Positions 47,119 through 60,060 of a stretch of 64,000 nucleotides of DNA are shown here, piece after piece. Every line of letters begins with the position of its first letter. The first letter of the stretch is position 1. The translations under genes were made by a program, and so were the position numbers. The stretch spans positions 110,258,121 through 110,322,120 of the forward strand of contig JBOZIK010000001.1 in assembly GCA_051453625.1 (NCBI GenBank), read 5' to 3'. The notes under the pieces are model-generated. The model ran no database searches and had not been told where the DNA came from. It was given only the letters and a program-made list of their open reading frames with translations. Source of the stretch: Welwitschia mirabilis (taxonomy: Eukaryota; Gnetophyta; Gnetopsida; Welwitschiales).

Positions 47119-50100
47119 ACATTGATGATAAACAATTTAGTGATTTTAAAAAAAGAAAAGAAAAGAAACAATAAAAAGGTATCTTCATATGGAAATGACA
47201 CATATTATTAAAGAAATTTACTTTAATTTGTAAGATACACATTGTATATCAAATATTTCCATTTCTATGCAAAACTCACACATTGTATAAGTTGAATACC
47301 TTGATGCTAGATATAGATTAAATCAATAAAAGTTTACAAAAGTGAAAAAAATTAATGAAAAAAGATATCATAAGAGGAAGATAGATATTTTATATGATTA
47401 AGACCTCCATGGTACATATTCATAGTATGGAAATGAGATATTCATTTTATAGGTGACTTCCATTTTTTTGATGAAGATACAAATTTCATAAACTAATACC
47501 TCCATACTAACACAATCTACTATGACCATGAAATATGTCTCTAGTAGGAAATACATATAAAAACTAGAAAATCAACATGAAAGTGTATTAATTGTACTAT
47601 TTTAAAAAAAAAACTATGTAATCATCATTTAGCATGCAAAATAAATAAATAGTAAATAGATACAAATATTATTATCATCATGAGTACAATTAAGCCACAA
47701 GTAAACATATCCTATACCATCATATTCATGATTTATTCTGGCTTATATTTACTACATGAGATATATGTATAATTATTATTTAAAGACTAATTTCACTAAT
47801 GAAGAAGTATAATGTTTAATTTGTAATTTGCATAATAGGGTTGATTTGAGTTTAAAAGGATATTCTTCCTTTAATAAAACCTCTCTCTCATGTTTATAAT
47901 GGATCTATAAGGGAGGAGAAATCAAATAATAAAATTACATTATAGTACATGTATGCTAGAAATAGGATTAAATCTTATCGTAATAATGTTTTAAACATCA
48001 ATTAAAATAGAATTCTAAAATATAAAGTTGTTTTTAATATGTTTATTTAATTGGCTCATCATCTTATTTCCTCTATTTTATATTTTATCAAATTAAAAAA
48101 ACATTTTCTTTGGAAATAAATTTAATTTAAAGTTGCACTTGGTTGATAATGTTTTGAGTAATATATTTTAATGCTTAGTTCATTATTAATTATTATGATC
48201 AAGTATTGAATTGTGTATGATGTTATAGGTTAATAAGTTACATAACATTAGGTAAAGATAAAATGCATAGAATCAAATTTTCACCTCATTTTTCACTTAA
48301 TTTTCACTTAATTTTCTAAATCCAAGTGTAGAATTCTATGAAAATAAACATATTGAAAAACATAATTTTAATGCATATCCTTGATCTATATCTCCTCAAT
48401 GTTAATACTTCATTCCCTTAACTAAATCAATGGCTTAAATTGGTTTCTTTTATATAAAAAAGAATCTAAATCCTCACTATTTCTCATCACTACTACTTTT
48501 AATCATGTGATGCTTCCATTATCAGATCCTGCTAATATCACCTTATTACCTATGCACATTCATATAATTATTTTTTATAATGTTAAAAACTTATAACTTT
48601 GTATTTGGATTTGTAATAAACATTTTTACTACTATATATCTATAGTTAATTAAAGAGATATAGGTGTTGAGAACTAGTTTTTCTAATATAATAGAAAATC
48701 CTAACAAGTTATCTTCCATTATTAAAATAATAATGAAACTTATTAATTCACAATACCACATCTATTATTCCCTTAGACCTTTTAGCTAAATATTAAATAT
48801 GTTGCAAACTTATCCTACTTTTCTTTAGTCCTTTAAATGTGTTTTATTTTTCTTTTTTCCCTAATACATAATCAATATGGAATTATATTCACATTAGCAT
48901 TTAAATATAATAAGGGTTTATATACTTTTTTTAATTAACTATGGTACATAAAATTATTGGTAATAAAAAATAATAAATTTTAGGGGGAGTTTATTTTAAA
49001 TTATTGAACTTACTTATTGAGTTAAGAAAGAATTTTTTTTAACATTTTTTCTTTAAATGTATCATGTACGAATCTTTAAGAAATTTTACATATAAAGGAA
49101 TTTACTTAATGGTATCCAATAAAGAAATGTTGATTTTACTTAGAGATTTATAAGTATACTTGTTCAAGCTATTTCTTTCTTAGAAGTATGAATGCATAGG
49201 AAGTGGAATTCCTATCAGTTCTTTACGTTTATGCCCTTTTATATCATCTTCTTTAATTTTCTTAAGCTAGGATTTAGTTGAGTCTAAATATTGGATATAT
49301 GATGAGTCTTCCCTATATGCTTAAGCATTTTCAGTTCTCTGATTTCCACTATTAAATGAAATAGTATTAACTCCTCTAGCTTCTTCTTATTATTTAACCA
49401 TGTTAACAACTTTCAGGTTATAAATAGGAAGAGTTAATATATTATATTTTTTCATTAATTGATAAAAGATAATAAGTGAAATGTACTTTAAGAAAGTTAA
49501 TTCATTTCTTATTTTAGATGTTAAATACTTTAAGCATTTTGATTTTTAAGTTCATGTTGTTTATTATCATTGAGTTTTTATGAACTATTTTAAAATGTCC
49601 TTTGATTTTGTACTCTAAGCTTCTCTAACAACTTTTAAATTAAATACTTTATTTTTTTGATACTTTTATAAAAATTTAAAATGGTTTTTCCATTTTGACT
49701 TATGATAATCTCTATATAGAAATGATGATTTTATTATTAATATTCCAAAATGGATCTTATAAATTATAGATTATTTACTTACTGAGCCACTAAGTATTTG
49801 TAGATTAGAGTAAAGAGAGATTCATTCATTCTATTTTCATTAAAAGTATATATAATACATGTAATGGATATTTTTAATATTTTAAGTAATTAACAATAAA
49901 GGCTTATTGAATAGTAAAGTATTTCATCAAAAAACTAAATCTATAATACACATCTTAGTTCATGTCGATTTAATGATTTAAATATGGAATCTAGTTTTTC
50001 CTTCATGTTTATTTTTTCTTTTAATTTATGGATTCCTCAACTTATGGATTTAAAATATTAAGTCTAATTAACTTATTTTTTGGCTTTAAATGGTTTTTTT

Positions 50101-51456
50101 CCAATTTTTAGAACTTTCAACTAGGTTTTCTAAAGTATTCTTAAGGTTTATTGAGTTCTTTAGATATGAAATTATCACCAATTGTTACCTCTTTTAATTA
50201 CCTACTTTAGGGTGTTCACACTTCATACAAAAAAATCAAAAAAATATTAAAGATTTAAAAGCCTATTAATGATACATCTTTAATAGGTATTTAAATCACT
50301 TGAATTTCTTATGAAAAAGTTCATTATGAAATTCTTAAAAGTCTATAATTTTTCTTCATAACTTATTCATATTGTATTGTAGAAAGTATGTTTTCACGAA
50401 TTCTAGGTTGAAACCTATCCATAATCAAATTAAATATGGCTCTATATTTCTTAGATTTAGTTTTAGAAACTTAAAATATCTCCATCATAATCACATCATT
50501 TGATTACCTATAACAACATAATAAATTAAAATAATTTTAAATGTTCATAAGAATCCTTATAATCTAGGTCATGAAATTTGAATAGAAAATTAATAGTGGT
50601 AAGTTTTTCTTTAATTCAATTTTTCTGTGGTGATAAGATTATAGAGTAATATGTAGCTAAATACTTTTGTTGTTAAAAGGATTATAATTTTCTTATAGAT
50701 AATATGTGATGGATACTATCTCTATTAGTTTCAAACATGATTAATTTAGTGAAAGGAACTCTAAATAGTTTTGAATTAAAGTTTCACCAGTCTAAAATAT
50801 AGGTTAAGAGTATTCTTAATAAAGTCCTTTAAGAATGATTCATATTCTAGATGTTCAGTAGTTTTTGAATGGATGCAGCTAGTAATAATTTTAATCTAAT
50901 GATGAATAAGACACCAAAATCGATGACAAAAGTTTTTAAAAGACTAATAAAATTTATTAATAAATATAATTTAAAATTTTAATAATTGAATTTCTCTAAG
51001 GAGTATGATACAACTAGTAAAATAGGTGGTTAGAGTATTCATAGTAAAAAAATAAAAAATAAAAAATAAATATAATGCATAATTATACTATTTATCATAA
51101 GTAAAATGATGGAACAACTTTTAAAATTAAAAATTTATGTTACATAGCATGGTTTAACATGTCCATAGAAAATCATATAAAGAGGTATAACAATTTTTAA
51201 AAAGAATACTATATCTAATTTATTTATAACTAAAACTTAAAAAATAAGGTAGAATACTCTTAGATAGAAGCAAGGTCTAGTTACATAGATATGAGATGAA
51301 TGTTTATGTATTTAACATCCTATTCTTTATATACTTCTAGTTATTATAAAACAAAAAATAAGAATAGTAATAATTCTTATGTTAATGTTAGATATAAAAA
51401 TAAAAATAAAAAATAGTCTTCATAAAAAAAAATAAATCTTGATAAGCCAAGGAATA
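47119..51456. other. AT-rich region, nothing firmly recognised
   Basis: 4.3 kb without coding-like stretches on either strand. The part next to 47118 should be the 3' internal end of a copia element if the tract there is real, but no env-like block is readable. An A-rich microsatellite (repeats of AAAAAAT) lies at 51044-51072. Confidence 0.45.
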
Positions 51457-52710
51457 TGTTGTGATGCCAATTTGTAGGAATTTGATGGTGTATTTTGAAT
51501 ACTTTTGTAGGACATTCATATAGGTTTAGATGCAATTTTGATGATGATGGAAAACTGATAAGATGCTAACTAAAACATGTTATTATTACCATATTTGAAG
51601 GAATATAAAGCTTATTTTAATACTTCATACTTTGAAGGAATGATTAACTATGTAGAAGACTAATTTCCCTTTGAGCTAGAAGATGGAGAGGCTTGTTGTC
51701 TCCTTTATCATCTTCATGATAGGCAGGGTGATAATACTACTAACATGATGGAATATGTAGAGTTGACTATAGGTCATAAAGCTTATGAATCATCTTTTAA
51801 CATGAAGTGACATCTCCATTGTTGTCTCCATGATAGTCAGGATGACAGCTATTTTGTATGGATGGAAAGAATTATCTTTGTAATGGGGTCATGTAGCTCA
51901 TATGAGTTGCTAGGCTTTCTTCTCTGACTACTAAGGTTAAGCTTCTAGAACTTCAATGTAAAACTATAAATACCCTCCCTTTCTTTCACTTCCTTTTCCA
52001 TCTTTTGTACCCGTTGTTCTTGTGAAGGAAGATTGAAGGACAAGAGGTCCCTCTAGTAGCTACAGAGAGAAGTTTACCTTGGTGTTGGACTGAATATCCT
52101 CCATTGAGGTACTGCTACTTTGTTGTAAGTGGATATAAAAGTTCATGATTAATTCAATTACTCTTTTGACTACAATTGTGTTAGTGTCCCTTATGGTTTA
52201 AGTTAATTATAGTTTCGTGACAATTCTATAGTTTATTTAAATCATAAGGGCAACCTTTGTTAAGGTTGACTTTATTAGTTTGGAATTTGCATTGCATTTC
52301 CTTTATTCTATTTCATATTTTCATATTATATTTAGCATATCTTTTATTTTACATTGGTTAGGAACAATTGATAAACTCTTCTTAATTGATTTGAATTATA
52401 AAGAACTAATTCTTATGACAATAGGATTAGAATTCAAATTTAACGCATCTTACTTACATTTCATCATTTGCATTTTATTTTTATTTATCATTGTATTTTA
52501 TTTTACGTTATTTCTTACTTTCATTTATTAAAATAAAAAAGATTATAAATACTTTATTAAATCAATTTTCTAACTTCTAACATAGTGCTTTTAATGGATT
52601 ATAATATTTGAGTTAAATTTTATCTATTCTAGTGTTTGTTTTCTGCAAGTATTTTGATTTATCATTTTTTTTAGAGGACTTAAAAGGTTGCATAAATTTA
52701 CACTATAACA
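51457..52710 (+). repeat. 5' LTR of Athila-like unit A
   Basis: It runs from TGTTGTGATGCCAATTTG to CACTATAACA, 1254 bases, and serves as the reference for the other copies in the window. TATA is at 51964-51972; the TTGGTGTTGGACTGAATATC block is near 52079. A 83-codon hydrophobic open frame (52280-52531) is a by-product of T-rich composition. Confidence 0.85.
51964..51972 (+). promoter_or_regulatory. TATA box of Athila-like LTR
   Basis: CTATAAATA, conserved in two other copies (43554-43562 and 388-396). Confidence 0.65.
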
Positions 52711-52730
52711 TTTTGGTGCTATTGCTGGGA
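52711..52730 (+). other. Primer binding site, Asp tRNA-like
   Basis: TTTTGGTGCTATTGCTGGGA right after the LTR end. Athila-type elements have TGGCGCCGTTGCCGGGGA here, complementary to the 3' end of Asp tRNA; the differences are C-to-T and G-to-A except one. Confidence 0.8.
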
Positions 52731-53394
52731 AGGACTGCAAGGAGATGAAGCATTATCACTATCCAGATAAGTAGCTCAAATTTCAGTTCAGGTTATTTAT
52801 TGGAAATATTATTTTACTTTTATTTGTAATTTAGTAGGTTTATTTCAATAATTTTCATTTCCTATAGTTTTTAAGATATTTATCATCCTCTCTATTATCT
52901 CCACATATTAGGAATGATAATTCTAAATTTTTAAATTTATTTTCTTTTTTGCAAATTTGCTTGTAAATTATTAATAAAAATATTATTTCTTCTATGTCAT
53001 CCCAATGACAGCCTGGACAATTGTCTATTTTTTTACTTATGGTCATTTTTGTTTGAGTTTATTTCTATAATGTTGTGATCATCATTCCATCTATTATCTC
53101 CATGACCAGATGTATGATAGTTAGTTATTTTTTATTTCATTTTTTTGTTTATTTTCTGAGTATGATAGGATATAGTAAATTCTAGTAGAAAGATGAAATA
53201 TCAAAGAGAGAAAAACTTGATTGAATAAAATATCATAGAAAAATTATTTGACCTTGAGAAAAACCCATGTGTGTACATTCCAAGTATGTAAATTTCAAGA
53301 ATTGAAAAAGAAGATTTTTCTGCTTTTATTGTTTTAGAATTATATTTTGTAAAATAAAATTATAGTATTAAAGTAGATCATGTTATTTATTCTT
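52731..53394 (+). other. Leader of Athila-like unit A
   Basis: Non-coding stretch between primer site and gag. It holds two copies of the palindromic module (near 52997-53022, GTCATCCCAATGAC then TGGACAAT, and near 53085-53125). Confidence 0.55.
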
Positions 53395-54938
53395 CAAATA
53401 TGTCAAAATCATCACAGAAATAAAAGAAACTAACTTCATCTAGTATGCTAATCATACTAGAAACTTTTACTTTAGATGAAAATGTTACTCTTAGAGATGT
53501 AATTGCTAATAGAAAATGTGAAATCCAAAATCCCTTCAATTTATCTCTCAGTGACGATGTAAAATTAAAAAATTTGAGTGCCTATTTAATTTTTTTTAAT
53601 GGAGCTTAAGGAAGATCCTTTCTAGCATCTAGCTGACATTGAACAACTTAAGCTTACCTCAATAAATGGAAAAAAATGTATTAGTAATGTACTTACATGA
53701 TTATTTTTCTACTCATACTTAGAGGAAGGAAAAAGCTTTGGCTTAAAACAATTACACATGAGAGTCTTAAATCATGGAGTCAAGTGCAAGAAGTTTTAAT
53801 CAAAAGATTTTTAAGTGAAATTTTCCTAAGAAAAATAAGAAATGATATCAACAACTTTCAACAACAACCTCACGAGGATTATGCCATAACATATAAACAT
53901 TTTATCATAGCTAGCCATTCCAACCCTATTGATGAATTCCGTAAAGAAGAATTAGTTAATTGTTTCTATAATGAATTGAATAGTCAAACAAATAGCTTGT
54001 AGATTTTTCTTGTGATAGTAACTTGATGAACTTAGTCTTAAAAAAGGCTTGGAGTATGTTAAAAAACCTAGTAGAGATAATTAAAACTTGGTCTAAATTC
54101 ACTAAGAAAAATTAAACTATAGGTCAAACAATAAAACACTTAAAGAAAGTAAAACATGACAAAGAAGAAGAGAGAGATGATTTAACCAACTTAATTAAAG
54201 ATTCCACTACCACATTATAGAAGTACACTTAATTGATAGTTGATGTAAAGGTAGAAAAATATGAAAACACAACTTCAACATATGAAATTTATGAAGACAA
54301 CTCTCATCCAACTAAAGAGTATCCCTTGTTACCAACTTATAAAGAGAAGATTTCTGAGGAAGTGTTTTTCATTTAACCAAAGAACACCTAACTTTAAAAT
54401 CCAACCACAATTTCAAAAAAGACTAGGTGGATAATCACAATGAAAAACTTTTAAGAATAGATTTAGAAATTCAAACTTCAACGAAGTAACATTAATTTTC
54501 AACTAAATTAAAACGATCCACTTAGAAAATCATAGAAGAATTAAAAAACGTGCAAGAAAAAACCAATAATAGTATTGAAAACTTAGTGAATGTGCTTTAA
54601 TAAATGATGCTTATCAATCCAAGACCACAAGGGTCTATTTCATCTCAACCTTTACTCAACTCAAATGAAGTTAAGAGAGATGTGAAGGTAATAATAAAAA
54701 ATAAACATGATATAATACATCCTACCCATGAGGTTTTTACTTTCAAAACAAATGAGGAAAGTAATGAAAAAGATGATAAAGAAATTTTGGACTCATATAA
54801 CTTTCCATCAACATCATAGGCTAAAACATCCACTAGAAATTTTTTACAAGAAAATAAAAGGAAGAAACCATCTGATCCATTGCTTGATTGGTTAAATACA
54901 AATCCTACCTTTGATGAATACTTAAAGACCTTAATGTA
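53395..54938 (+). pseudogene. gag: Athila/Tat-type gag remnant, unit A
   Basis: Early blocks include DENVTLRDVIANRKCEIQNP and FNLSLSDDVKLKNLS. The open stretch 53697-54002 carries the retrotransposon gag domain: LWLKTITHESLKSWSQVQEV, LIKRFLSEIF, RKIRNDINNFQQQPHEDYAI and LVNCFYNELNSQTNSL. The family has W....P...SW..L...FL.KFFP, RNEI..F.Q, and FYNGLN.QTR. An open stretch at 54604-54819 follows a stop-rich part. The same order is repeated at 61850-63530. Confidence 0.8.
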
Positions 54939-54999
54939 ATAGGTAAACATAAATATTCTAAGTTGTTTAAATACCTAGTAAGAACAAAACAAAAATGTA

Positions 55000-55404
55000 C
55001 CATTCCTAAAAAAGTTTTTCTTACTCAATCTAACTCCAACTTAGTCATGAAAAAGTGTCCTAAACTCAAAGACTCTAGAGCAGCAATAGTGAATGTCACT
55101 TTGGAAGGAAACAAAAGAATTTAAAAAGCTCTAATTGACATAGGAGCTATGTAAATGTCATGCCTCTTCATATATGTAAAGGACTTGGGTTAGAAAATAT
55201 AATAGAACCTACATGAATTATCTTGAAATTGGCTAATACTTCAATTAAAAAACCCTTAGAAATTATCAAATACCTAGTCATCCAAACAAAGAAATATTTT
55301 TACCTCATAGATGTAGTCATCATTGAGGTAGAATATGATGAAGGTCATCCACTACTTTTAGAAAGAGCCTGTTGTGCAACTACCCACTATATCATTGACA
55401 CATG
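55000..55404 (+). pseudogene. Athila/Tat-type aspartic protease remnant
   Basis: ALIDIGAM with a stop follows, where the family has ALCDLGASVNLMP, so the catalytic Asp is present but Leu has changed to Ile. Then VKDLGLENI, the open stretch 55223-55405 with MKLANTSIKKPLEIIKYLVI and YLIDVVIIEVEYDEGHPLLL (family form ADFIVLDMEED..PIILGRPFL). Confidence 0.8.
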
Positions 55405-55899
55405 AAATATGATGATGGAATGACATATAAGCAATAAGAAGTTCACTATTTGATTTTTTATTCCACTGAAAAGGAAATAGGAGATGAGTTTAACTTAGAA
55501 GATGAACTTAAACCAACCTTATTTTTACAACATTAGCAAAGTAAGGAATATTGATAATGCTATAAGAACCAACTTTATATGATGACCCCAACTAAAATAC
55601 ATTGTTTTGAGTCTAAGAATGAGGAACACATTAACTAGGAAGAAATCCAACATGTTTACTCATTGGAAAATCTTTTTAAAGAGTATCATTCCACGTCTAT
55701 CATTCCCACGATAAATAGGATGATAGTTGAGAATTTCAACTTAGAGCTTAAGGAATTACCTTAAGATTTGAAATACATTTCTCTATTTAATAATCTGAAG
55801 AAACCCCTAATAATAAATGACCTTCTCACTCATCAACAAGAATCAAACTTGATTTCACTCTTAACTTCTAAAGAAGATGCCTTTGCTTGGATACATAAA
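55405..55899 (+). pseudogene. Protease-RT connector remnant
   Basis: Readable as LENLFKEYHS, NFNLELKELP and then DLKYISLFNN, LLTHQQESNLISLL and KEDAFAWIHKDL, the connector that in this branch reads LP..LKYA.L... and L...K.AIGW...D. A palindromic module (TCTATCATTCCCACGATAAATAGGATGATAG region, 55697-55727) is embedded in it. Confidence 0.7.
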
Positions 55900-56960
55900 G
55901 ACTTAGATATATCCCTCTTTTCATAGTCTAATATGAAATTTACCTTGAGGATAATGCTAAACCTATTAAGAAACCCTAACGAAGGTTTAACCTAGTCTTT
56001 AAGAAAATAGTTAAAGATAAAATTATTGAACATATAAATGCTAGGATCATTTATGCTATATCTGATAGTGAGTGGGTTATTCCTTTAACAGTAGCTCCAA
56101 AAAGGATGGAAAATGAAGAATGTGCATTAATTTTAGAAAATGTAATGAGGTTACTAAAAAGGATTATTGTACTTTAGCCTTTCTTAATCAAGTAATTGAT
56201 ATAATCCAAGGTCATGCCTACTATTATTTTATTGATGGGTATAGTGGCTATAATTAGGTTTTCATAGAAAGTAAAGACTAAGCTAAAACAATCTTTACAT
56301 CATTGTTTGAAACCTTTAGACAATTTTTCTTTGGACCTTGCAATGCCTTTACAACTTTTTAATGAGCAATAATGGCTATCTTTTTTGACATGATAAAGGA
56401 TTCTATTAAAACCTTTTGACTTCTCCATCTCTAGTGAAATTTTTAAATAAACCATAGAAACATTAGAGAAACTCTTAGATTGATGTATAGAGAATGGTTT
56501 TCATTTGAGTTGGGAAAAGAGTTTTCCCCTTATCAAATATTGGATTGTTTTAGATCATCACATTTTGAAGGAAGGACTAAGATGGACCCTACAAAAGTTG
56601 ATATTATTAAAAACCTTATCCCTTCAACTAATGTCAAATAAGTTAGATCATTTCTTAGTGATGCTAGTTTCTATCATTGTTTTATTTATGATTATATTAA
56701 AATTTGTGAACCCCTTCATTCATTTCTTAAAAAAGATGCTAAATTTGATTGGAATGATTCATGTCAACTTGCATTTAATACACTTAAAAAAAAATTTCTT
56801 TTAAACTTATTGTCATGGGTTCTGATTGTACTAAAAACTTTAAACTCATGTATGATGTAAGTAACATTATTGTAGATGGGGTTCTTGGCCAAAAATATGA
56901 AAATGGTTTTAAGGTCATATATTTATCTCAGTAAAACTTTGTCCAAAATCCCAATCTAAC
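55900..56960 (+). pseudogene. Athila/Tat-type reverse transcriptase remnant
   Basis: Blocks in order: IYAISDSEWVIPLTVAPKRM, YYYFIDGYSGYN near 56225 (family YYCFLDGYSGYNQI; the catalytic Asp is kept), then TIFTSLFETF and FGPCNAFTTF (family FG.CNAPATFQ). The YVDD equivalent near 56400 is destroyed. The connection domain reads VRSFLSDASFYHCFIYDYIK and CEPLHSFLKKDAKFDWNDSC near 56640-56770. Confidence 0.85.
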
Positions 56961-57260
56961 TATACTACTACTGAAATAAAAATGCTTCCCATCATCTTTT
57001 TTCTTGATCATATTTAAAATTATCTTCTTGGTTTCCACATTAATGTTTTACATCGATCATGAAATTACACTATCTTATGAATAAATTGATTTTAATACCA
57101 GATTTGTTAAGTGGATCCTTTTCATGTAAGAATTTAATCTCACCATCATTAATAAAGTCAAAAACATAATAGAATTGTAGATCACTTATCTTGACTTTCT
57201 TGTTCTCATGATAAACCTCCCATAAATAACTCTTTTCCATATGAATAACTATTTACTATG
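56810..57260 (+). pseudogene. Athila/Tat-type RNase H remnant
   Basis: FKLMYDVSNIIVDGVLGQKY near 56841 matches FELMCDASDYAVGAVLGQ; the second acidic/Asn position has changed. VIYLSQ follows. After 56940 the decay is heavy and only fragments are readable. Confidence 0.75.
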
Positions 57261-57479
57261 GAACAACTTTATGTCATCTCTTCTACTCATCCCACTCCTT
57301 GGTATGTTGATATTGTAAATGACCTTGTTACTATGAAAGCACCTTAGCATAGGAGCCATAACTAATACAAATTATTTCTCCATAGGATTGGTGACTATGA
57401 GTGGAATGAACCTCATCTTTATAAATAATGCAAAAACTAAATTATGCATAAGTGTATGTCTGAGTGTTAAAGCTTAAAA

Positions 57480-58555
57480 ATCCTTAAAATTTGTCATAGT
57501 GAGGTATGTGGGAAATACTTTAGTGGTAAAAAAATTTTCATGAAAATTATTCACTCTAGTTTTTATTAGCCTACCCTTTTGAAAAACTCATTTAACTTTG
57601 CTAGACATTGTGATGCATGTTAACGATATGGTAGCCTAACTCATTCTTAAGATATGTCCCTTGAACCTATGTTTGAATGTGAACCTTTTGATTATTTGAG
57701 AATTAACTTTAGAGGTCCTATTAAACCATCTTCTCATGATAAAAATTACATTCTAGTGGTGATTGATTATGTTACTAAGTGGGTTGAAGTTGTTCTTACT
57801 ACCAAAAATGATATCCAAACTATTTGCAACTTTGTTTCAACTCATATCTTTCAATGTTTTGGTTTTCCTAGAATCATCATTAGCAATTAAGAAACTTATT
57901 TCATTAACCACATTTTTTAAAAATGTCTTTTATCAATTAGTTTTGAACTTTGAATTGCATGTACTTAACTTCGCAAACTAATGGCCAAGCGAAAAGAACA
58001 AATAGAGAAGTTAAAAAGATGCTCTAAAAATTATTATTTGTTAATACAAAAACTTGAGTCTCTAAACTTGATGATGTTCTTTGAGCTTATCATACTACTT
58101 AGGCAACTTTCTAATTTTTTCACCATATAAATTCATATACAAAAAGTTTATATCTTGTTAGTTAATGTTTTTTATAATTCCTATTGATCCACCCACCAAC
58201 TTAACCTTATAATCTTGGATGGAAATATTAGAACTTAGTTACTCAACTTGATCATTTAAATAAAAAGTATACTTGTGCTATACATCATCAACTCGTTCAT
58301 AAAGCCCAAGCCAAGTTCAAACATGATAAAAATTTTCTTCATAAGTAATTTAAATCTGGTCAAATTGTTCTTTTATATAATACTTGAGTATACCTTTTAC
58401 ACAACAAGTTAACTTTTAAATGGCTAGGTCCTTATCTTATAGAAAAAGTACATATCAATGAATTCATTGAAGTCTCTGATCTAAACATTAAGAAAATTTA
58501 AAAAGTTAATGAAAAAGGTTAAAAATATATAAGTCGTCTTTTAGTGAAACCTTGA
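57480..58555 (+). pseudogene. Athila/Tat-type integrase remnant
   Basis: Zinc segment: CHSEVCGKYFSGKK, then FY followed by TAG where the family has Trp, then ARHCDAC. Core: open stretch 57654-57890 with FDYLRINFRGPIKPSSHDKN, YILVVIDYVTKWVEV and FQCFGFPRIIISN. The family has GIDFMGP and VISDGG, so both catalytic Asp residues seen have become Asn through GAT to AAT. Two further blocks (DKKYTCAIHHQ-like near 58265 and KWLGPYLIE near 58420) mark the C-terminus. Confidence 0.85.
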
Positions 58556-60060
58556 TCATGATAGAAGCACTTTTCTTGGAATCCCCTCTTAATGAGAAGT
58601 ACTTCCTCTTTCCATTTTATAAATTTCTTCTTAACTCATTCCTTGAGTAAACATCATTCTATCACTTGAATATCTTTAACTTGACTAATGTATTACTTTA
58701 TGAAATTACCATGAATAGTAATCTTTTACTTGGATATTTTAAATTGATAAGACTAGATTCAACTGATCTTAAGACATTCGTATGTCTATGAACTTTATTT
58801 AAAAGGAAGATGCCTTAGTTATTTTATTCTCTTTCAATAGTACGAGTAATTATTTATTTTTGCATGTTATTACTTGTTTCTTATCTTATTACTTTACTTT
58901 AATCCTTACAAGTACTTTGGTCATGTTAAACTCTTTTTACTTTAAAAAAAAGTAAAGAAGAATAAAAGAAATAAAGATCATGCTCTTTCATATCTAAGCT
59001 CCAAACATGATCATCATGATGTCCTACCACAAGTGCATCAGGGAAAATTTTCCCAAGAGGGGCCTTTGCTAGTATGATATGGTAGCTGTGGGAACTCCTT
59101 GTGGAGTTAGTTGACCATACTGTATGAATCCTTACTCCTCTGACAGTGGTTGTATTTTTCTTATCATAGTAGAATAAAGTTTTACCTAGAGGCTAATGTC
59201 CCTACTGTCATCAAAGTTATTTCTTATTTTTTAGACCTTTTTTTTGCATATAGTACTTTCACATGATCATTCTAATTTTCCAAATTTTAGTGTTGTTTTG
59301 ATTTATAAGCTAGTGAATTCATGTCTCTTTATCTTTTTATCTTATCATTTATTTTTTGATAATCTTAGACATACTTGACCTCATCATAATCATTGCCTAT
59401 TTAAATTAGGGAATTCATTAGGTTAGAATTTAGAGTAAGTAAACAATATTTTTATGTTCCTAGTTCTCCTTTTTTTTTGTTTAGCTACTTTATTGGGTTT
59501 TTCAAAAATTTATTTTAATACTTTTTTAAAATAATATTCTGGATCTAATAATTTAGTAGTTTCTTATTACTTTCATTCATAGCTTTCATTCATGAGGATT
59601 GTTCTTTCTCTTTGTGATAGCTTACAAAGATACTTTTTAAGTTTTAATTCATACTTGTCCAGACTTACTAAATTTGAGTACATTTAAGGCATTCTTCTGA
59701 GCATTGCTTTCTTTTACTTAGTGTATTTTCTTCTCATTATCATCCTTTTTTCATATATATATTTTTTTACCATGGTCATACTTTTTAGGATAATTCTTCA
59801 CTCTTTACCTTCTTTCTATTTTTTTGCTGCTTTTGGACTTCTTACTTGCTTTTAAACTATTTTTGATTTTTCCTATCTTTTTAAACATCTCATTTAATCA
59901 CTATCATCCTATGTCTATCATCCTCATGACATCTAGGATGATACTCATCCTTTTTCACCTGTATAATCTCGGATTTCCTACTTCACCTATGAGGGGGTAG
60001 AACACATTTTTTAGCTTCTTTTGAGACATTCAGCAAAAATTTTAAATTTAAAAGGATCAT
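58556..60060 (+). other. 3' internal region of Athila-like unit A, non-coding
   Basis: 1.5 kb with no readable env-like frame. It holds a CCCAAGAGGGGCC block near 59054, a palindromic module at 59904-59943, GAGGGGGTAG near 59991 and a weak polypurine stretch (AAATTTAAAAGGA, 60044-60056) before the next LTR. Confidence 0.6.

Larger units (their letters stand above)
51457..60060 (+). mobile_element. Athila-like Ty3/gypsy retrotransposon, unit A (5' LTR plus internal region)
   Basis: LTR, Asp-tRNA-like primer site, leader, gag, protease, RT, RNase H and integrase, then 1.5 kb of non-coding sequence up to the next LTR at 60061. The RT-RNase H-integrase order, the primer site and the DGYSGYN block place it in the Athila/Tat branch. 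All frames are broken. The LTR at its 3' end is of a visibly different subfamily from the 5' LTR. Confidence 0.85.

Noticed and set aside
48974-48995. TTTTAGGGGGAGTTTA as a polypurine tract
   Set aside because: No LTR start or coding remnant next to it.
52280-52531. 83-codon very hydrophobic open frame that looks like a multi-pass membrane protein
   Set aside because: It sits in the T-rich end of a gypsy LTR; T-rich codons give Phe, Leu and Ile by composition, and other LTR copies do not keep it open.
54645-54950. 101-codon minus-strand open frame
   Set aside because: It is antisense to the gag C-terminus of Athila-like unit A, and the plus-strand homology to unit B explains the sequence.
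56505-56804. 99-codon plus-strand open frame
   Set aside because: It is a shifted-frame shadow of the gypsy RT connection domain, whose conserved blocks are in another frame.
57763-57981. 72-codon plus-strand open frame
   Set aside because: It overlaps the integrase core in a different frame; the frame at 57654-57890 carries the conserved residues.
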